Assembly (NCBI RefSeq): GCF_036662795.1
Contig: NZ_JBAFWZ010000022.1
Span: forward strand, 1-57,906
Direction of reading: 5' to 3'
DNA from: Lysinibacillus_B sp036662795
Lineage (GTDB): Bacteria; Bacillota; Bacilli; Bacillales_A; Planococcaceae
DNA: 57,906 bases
Below, piece after piece: positions 54,167 to 57,906 of the stretch (the stretch's first letter is position 1; each line of letters starts with the position of its first letter). The notes beneath the pieces are model-generated. The model did not search any database. It was not told the DNA's origin and saw nothing but the letters and a program-made list of their open reading frames with translations. The position numbers and the translations under genes were made by a program.

Positions 54167-54601
54167 CTATTTAATCGCTTTTTCCATTGCCCGGTGTGGA
54201 ATGTGGGCATCTAAAAACTCAGGTGAAGTTACTTTATAGCCAAGCTTCTCATAAAAAGAAATGGCATACACTTGAGCGTTTAGCTTTAATGTATTGAATC
54301 GATGTTCGGCAGCATATTTTTCAACATGCTCCATTATTAGAATACCAAGCCGCTTTCCACGATATTCGTTTAATACACAAACTCGCTCAATTTTCCCGAT
54401 TCCTGGGGAGATTTCCCGAAGCCTGGCTGCAGCAATGGTTTGATTGCCATCCTGAACAATAAAGTGAGCGGCCTGATCATCAAACTCATCCACCTCTAAA
54501 TGATGAGGTATTCCTTGCTCCTCAACAAATACCTTCATACGTACATCGAAAGCTAACTTCTTTTCACTATCATTTGTTACTAATTTTACAAGAAACGTCA
54601 A
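54167..54601 (-). CDS. yjcF: GNAT-family N-acetyltransferase, YjcF-like
   Basis: 144 residues from TTG at 54601, nine bases after GGAG; a GTG at 54616 would overlap the upstream gene. The acetyl-CoA loop is NEYRGKRLGILIMEHV, and VFVEEQGIPHHLEVDEFD is typical of YjcF/ElaA-type proteins. Substrate unknown. Last of the yjcH-yjcG-yjcF unit. Confidence 0.87.
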   Translation of the reverse strand: MTFLVKLVTNDSEKKLAFDVRMKVFVEEQGIPHHLEVDEFDDQAAHFIVQDGNQTIAAARLREISPGIGKIERVCVLNEYRGKRLGILIMEHVEKYAAEHRFNTLKLNAQVYAISFYEKLGYKVTSPEFLDAHIPHRAMEKAIK

Positions 54602-54602
54602 C

Positions 54603-55118
54603 TTATTCAGCTCCACTCAATCTAAAGGTTTCATATGTTGTCCATGAGCCATCTTCTAGCTGGTAGAGAAGGTGAATACGGTCAATGGATTCTTGCTCAT
54701 TTACACCGATCATACGAAGCTGACTGAAAATATCATCATGTTCTGAATCAGTCATTTTTTGAGCGATCGTAATATGCGGAACGAAAATATGCTTCGGTTC
54801 ACCGATTTGTAGCCTCTGTTGAATTTCCTTTTGAATTTTTTCAAGCTGAGGAGTAGGTTCAACACGGAAGTAAATTGCGTTCGTAGTTGGGAAGAACGAA
54901 CTGACACGTGACGCATGAACGTTTAACGGAGCGAATCTACTCGCAATTTCACCTAGCTTTTTAGAAATTTCTTCTATCTGTGTTTCGTCCGCTTCGAATG
55001 TATCCTTTAACGTCATATGTGGCGTTATTTGTGCATAATGTGGGTCATAACGTTTACGATACATATTCGCTAAATCTTGTAATCTTTTTGACGGAAATGC
55101 AACAATGCCGTATTTCAA
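54603..55118 (-). CDS. yjcG: 2H phosphoesterase (LigT-like), YjcG
   Basis: 171 residues, ATG after GGAGGTAATG. Two HxT motifs, HMTLK near residue 34 and HITIAQ near 115, form the 2H catalytic site. Members cleave cyclic phosphates in RNA or nucleotides; the substrate here is unknown. Its stop is one base before the yjcF start. Confidence 0.9.
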   Translation of the reverse strand: MKYGIVAFPSKRLQDLANMYRKRYDPHYAQITPHMTLKDTFEADETQIEEISKKLGEIASRFAPLNVHASRVSSFFPTTNAIYFRVEPTPQLEKIQKEIQQRLQIGEPKHIFVPHITIAQKMTDSEHDDIFSQLRMIGVNEQESIDRIHLLYQLEDGSWTTYETFRLSGAE

Positions 55119-55202
55119 AGTTCATTACCTCCCGAAATTATAATTTTCAATTTCTTTAAGTATAACAGATTGAACATATTTTGCGCACCGGAATACCACA
55201 GC

Positions 55203-55922
55203 TTAACCGAAATTTTCTATTAGAGCCCGCTTTAAGTCAGGCTTCCAATATTTCCATGTATGGTTCCCTTTGAATTCATCATAAAATGTGTTAAAATCCA
55301 TCTCTACCATCAGTGAATGCAATTCTCGATTGGGCGTTAAAAAGTCCTTCACTGTTTTATCGGTTGTAACGACCTCATCCTCATCTGTCCCAATAACATG
55401 ATAAACCGACAATGCTTCATAATGCTGTGCCTGACGAACGCGTTCCATAACGAGCTCGTCTACATATGGAGAATGCAATATTGCTTTTCCAAACACATTT
55501 GGATATTTTATTGCAGCTAGTAAGGACACGGTTGCAGCCATCGAGTCTCCTATAAGACCGCGGCAGGCGCCAAGTGCATTTGTAGAAAATTCTCCATCTA
55601 AATATGGCACTAATTCATGCGCCAAAAAGCGTAGGTATGCCTCATGTTGCTCGCCAGAAGGGATATACTTCAGCTTGCGATCATGTACGCTTTTATACGG
55701 TACACCGACGATTATTAAATGTTCAATTTCATAATCGTCAATAAGTTCATCTGCTAAGCGCGGAATGCCTCCTAATTGGAAATAATCCTTTCCATCTGAA
55801 GCAATTAAAATATTATATTTATATAGTGGAGTATAATTAGCTGGGATATAAATTAATAGCTGTAACTCTTCTTGTAAAGCTTCACTATAAAAAGTAAAGT
55901 CTTTCACCGTTCCTTTCTCCAC
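55203..55922 (-). CDS. yjcH: Alpha/beta esterase, YjcH-like
   Basis: 239 residues from GTG at 55922, eight bases after GAAGGAG. The frame runs on to 56159 but that part overlaps the plus-strand PgpA-like gene and has no ribosome binding site. The nucleophile elbow is GDSMAA, and GNHTWKYW holds the likely catalytic His. It resembles enterochelin-esterase-type hydrolases. Confidence 0.87.
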   Translation of the reverse strand: MEKGTVKDFTFYSEALQEELQLLIYIPANYTPLYKYNILIASDGKDYFQLGGIPRLADELIDDYEIEHLIIVGVPYKSVHDRKLKYIPSGEQHEAYLRFLAHELVPYLDGEFSTNALGACRGLIGDSMAATVSLLAAIKYPNVFGKAILHSPYVDELVMERVRQAQHYEALSVYHVIGTDEDEVVTTDKTVKDFLTPNRELHSLMVEMDFNTFYDEFKGNHTWKYWKPDLKRALIENFG

Positions 55923-56035
55923 ATTTGTCACTCCTTCTCTAAGTTGTACAGAAATTGTATCATATTGAAAAATAAAGTTGTATGATGAAGGTGGTCTAAA
56001 AGTTTTAGGAATTAAAAAAGAAATGAGGATATCCA

Positions 56036-56617
56036 ATGCAAAATAAAAATGTGCGAATTTCTTCTGAGGAAGTATCGAAGGCAACACATGACGCGTTAGA
56101 ACGTCGTGGAGTAAAAGTATTAGATATAGCTGAAATTGTGTATGAAATGCAAGTGCCATACAATAAAGGCTTAACGATTGAGCATTGTACTCAATCTGTT
56201 GAGCGTGTATTGCGTAAGCGTGAAGTACAGCATGCAGTACTTGTGGGTATCGAGCTGGATGAATTAGCAGAAAAGAAAATGTTATCCGAGCCTCTACAAT
56301 CGATCATTGAAAATGACGAAGGATTATTTGGTGTTGATGAAACTATTGCACTAGGATCTGTTTTTACATATGGAAGTATAGCTGTAACTACATTCGGTCA
56401 TTTAGATAAAAAGAAAATTGGAATTATTGAAAAGCTTGATACAAAAACAGGTCATGGAGTGCATACATTCCTAGACGATTTAATCGGAAGCATTGCGGCT
56501 TGCGCGGCTTCTCGAATCGCTCACCGTATGCGCGATTTAGAGGAAGAGGGCGAGACATTTGCTGATGTGCCGCCAGTAGTGCTTGGACCGCAGGCAAAAT
56601 CAAAAGAGGATCTATAA
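56036..56617 (+). CDS. Phosphatidylglycerophosphatase A-like protein (YutG type)
   Basis: 193 residues, ATG after GAGGATATCC. The PgpA-type core (KTGHGVHTFLDDLIGS) holds the acidic DD pair; the N-terminal 60 residues form a helical extension as in YutG. Predicted to act on phosphatidylglycerophosphate, but there are few clear membrane helices, so the substrate is uncertain. Confidence 0.8.
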   Translation: MQNKNVRISSEEVSKATHDALERRGVKVLDIAEIVYEMQVPYNKGLTIEHCTQSVERVLRKREVQHAVLVGIELDELAEKKMLSEPLQSIIENDEGLFGVDETIALGSVFTYGSIAVTTFGHLDKKKIGIIEKLDTKTGHGVHTFLDDLIGSIAACAASRIAHRMRDLEEEGETFADVPPVVLGPQAKSKEDL

Positions 56618-56624
56618 CTTTTCG

Positions 56625-56656
56625 CCATTTACTATTCATGTAAATGGCGTTTTTAA
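56625..56656 (+). terminator. Terminator after the PgpA-like gene
   Basis: CGCCATTTAC (56625-56634) pairs with GTAAATGGCG (56642-56651), then five T residues. Confidence 0.9.
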
Positions 56657-56721
56657 TGGTATTGACGTATTATTTAATAAATGTACAAGCTAAGTATTAA
56701 GTTAGAAGAGAGGTACTGAAA

Positions 56722-56802
56722 ATGAGTGACAAAGATATTAAAACGTTAATTACTAGCGGAACTGTTATTTTTGCTGTTGTGTTGTATTTAATATTTAAAT
56801 AA
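56722..56802 (+). CDS. 26-residue single-helix membrane peptide
   Basis: ATG eight bases after AGAGAGG; it reads MSDKDIKTLITSG and then a hydrophobic helix ending FK. A charged head plus one membrane span resembles many small bacterial membrane proteins. No family recognised. It has its own gap on both sides, with a TTGACG at 56664-56669 upstream. Confidence 0.6.
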   Translation: MSDKDIKTLITSGTVIFAVVLYLIFK

Positions 56803-56872
56803 AGTTTCAGCTCTTCAGTTTCTAAATTAACTGGGGATTTTTGGTTTTATGAAAAGAAAGTAGGAAACGGAT

Positions 56873-57682
56873 TTGAAAAAATTCTATTTAGCTTTGTTCT
56901 TTTCTACATTACTTTTAAGTGCATGTACAGAAGAAACAAGCACAGATATTATTAAAACAGAGGATATACAAGCTATTGTAGCTTCAACAAAGGAAGCGGC
57001 TGAAAAGCATGATGTAAGCCAATTTGAAGAATACGCGCTACAAGAAATCATCGATGGCGACACGATAAGAGTAAAATATAATGGAAGCTCAGAAAAAGTG
57101 CGCTTTCTACTTGTAGACACGCCCGAAACTAATCATGAAACGTTAGGGGAGCAACCGTATGGACCAGAAGCTAAAGAGTTTGTAAAGGGGCTATTAGCTG
57201 GACAAGATACGGTTTATTTAGAATTTGATGTTTCTTATCGTGATAAATATAAACGATTGTTAGCATATGTTTATACAAAAGAAGGTATTAGTGTCCAAGA
57301 GCAATTGTTGAAAAATGGATTAGCACGTGTAGCTTATATTTATGATCCAAATACAAAGCATGCAGATTGGTTTAAGTCGATTCAAAAAACGGCACAAGTA
57401 TCAGCAGCAGGTATTTGGTCAGTTGAGGATTATGTGACGAATCGTGGCTATGACAAAGAGGTTTATTTTGCCGCTACAAAAGATGAGTCCGGTACAGAAA
57501 ATGACGAATCTAATACAACTAACCCAAATAACAGTTGTGTAATTAAAGGAAACATTAATTCAAAAGGTAATAAAATCTACCATATGCCGGGTCAACGGGA
57601 TTATGAAAATACAGTAGCAGAAGAAATGTTCTGTACAGAAGAAGAGGCAGAAGCTGCAGGATTTATTCCAGCCACACGATAA
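56873..57682 (+). CDS. Thermonuclease-family lipoprotein with C-terminal Cys-containing module
   Basis: 269 residues from TTG. Lipobox LSAC gives a lipidated Cys near residue 18. The SNase domain (about 52-180) has IDGDTIRV, VRFLLVDTPET, the Glu in QPYGPEAKEF and Arg in DKYKRLLAYVY, so it should be an active Ca-dependent nuclease outside the cell. After a Thr/Asn/Glu linker, the last 45 residues (CVIKGNINSKGNKIYHMPGQ...MFCTEEEAEAAGF) resemble a calcium-binding or metal-binding tail module found after nucleases. Confidence 0.9.
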   Translation: MKKFYLALFFSTLLLSACTEETSTDIIKTEDIQAIVASTKEAAEKHDVSQFEEYALQEIIDGDTIRVKYNGSSEKVRFLLVDTPETNHETLGEQPYGPEAKEFVKGLLAGQDTVYLEFDVSYRDKYKRLLAYVYTKEGISVQEQLLKNGLARVAYIYDPNTKHADWFKSIQKTAQVSAAGIWSVEDYVTNRGYDKEVYFAATKDESGTENDESNTTNPNNSCVIKGNINSKGNKIYHMPGQRDYENTVAEEMFCTEEEAEAAGFIPATR

Positions 57683-57851
57683 TAGTGAAGTTATTACAGT
57701 AAGGCTTTGCTGCAGTATGCTATGTTATACCACCAAATAGTTCATTAGAGGACGAGTTTCTTTAAATCCTAGTGGATGCAGAAAAAGGAAAGGTGAAAAT
57801 TTGACCTTATGATGATTAATTCCGAAAAGATGAAGTTATCCTAAGTTAATC
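57683..57851. other. Gene-free tail before the terminal repeat
   Basis: AT-rich, no frame with a ribosome binding site and no hairpin terminator of note. Confidence 0.4.
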
Positions 57852-57906
57852 TAAAGTGGTACCCAAGTCAAGGACAAACTAAAAAAAGAGATTAAGCTAC
57901 TAAGAG
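57852..57906 (+). mobile_element. Probable insertion-sequence end, inverted partner of positions 1-55
   Basis: TAAAGTGGTACCC begins the block, followed by AAGTCAAGGACAAAC and an A-rich stretch. It is the perfect reverse complement of the window start. The element would continue beyond the window on the right. Confidence 0.55.

Noticed and set aside
55923..56159. N-terminal extension of the YjcH-like esterase
   Set aside because: It overlaps the divergent PgpA-like gene and lacks a ribosome binding site, while GTG at 55922 has a good one.

Overview
The window looks like a contig from a low-GC, endospore-forming member of the Bacillales, most likely Planococcaceae of the Lysinibacillus/Solibacillus kind. 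The evidence is AT-rich DNA, strong AAGGAGG-type ribosome binding sites, many TTG and GTG starts, spore-coat and SpoVA genes, and long gene blocks that keep the Bacillus subtilis order. No replication origin, rRNA, tRNA, prophage or CRISPR array was seen. The first and last 55 bases are perfect inverted copies of each other and resemble one end of an insertion sequence, so the contig probably stops at two copies of a repeat.

Layout. 0.4-7.1 kb: division and cell-envelope block ftsE-ftsX-M23 hydrolase-thiol redoxin-ctpB-minJ-csbA. 7.3-8.4 kb (minus): azlCD exporter. 8.5-16.5 kb: a TVP38 protein and the addB-addA recombination nuclease. 16.6-20.9 kb: DUF418 protein, yisK, yisL and a membrane-anchored alpha-amylase-like protein that has lost its catalytic residues. 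21.7-27.7 kb: oppD-F-B-C-A oligopeptide importer. 27.8-29.9 kb: yitU, yitV, yitW. 29.9-32.9 kb: divergent fnr (no normal start codon) and a CtsR-controlled ClpB without its N-terminal domain. 33.1-37.2 kb: a small membrane protein, FapR-type fabH-fabF, and T-box-controlled trpS. 37.6-50.1 kb: the classic spx-mecA-coiA-pepF-[roxS sRNA]-spxH-yjbI-yjbJ-yjbK-yjbL-relQ-nadF-yjbO-mgtE block. 50.1-54.1 kb: sporulation genes (cotO-like, cotY/Z-like, a lipoprotein-spoVAC-spoVAD-spoVAE operon, a YjcZ-like peptide, spoVIF). 54.2-57.7 kb: yjcF-yjcG-yjcH, a PgpA-like protein, a 26-residue membrane peptide and a secreted thermonuclease lipoprotein.

How it works together. Much of the window deals with proteostasis and redox state. 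Spx, its ClpXP adaptor SpxH, the adaptor MecA, a CtsR-regulated disaggregase, the O2 sensor Fnr, a truncated globin and the redox-responsive small RNA RoxS all lie within about 15 kb. RoxS has a Rex-like operator over its start, a ResD-like box and a perfect cre match upstream. A second theme is sporulation, with three matches to the sigma-K -10 consensus in front of coat or late genes.

Most unusual items: the catalytically dead GH13 protein; Fnr (and possibly SpoVAE) apparently starting at AUC; the N-domain-less ClpB; two unrelated arrays with an exact 21-bp period, both between convergent genes; a near-perfect tandem 126-bp repeat that ends in a coat-gene stop codon; and a small sporulation gene whose ribosome binding site is an arm of the preceding terminator.
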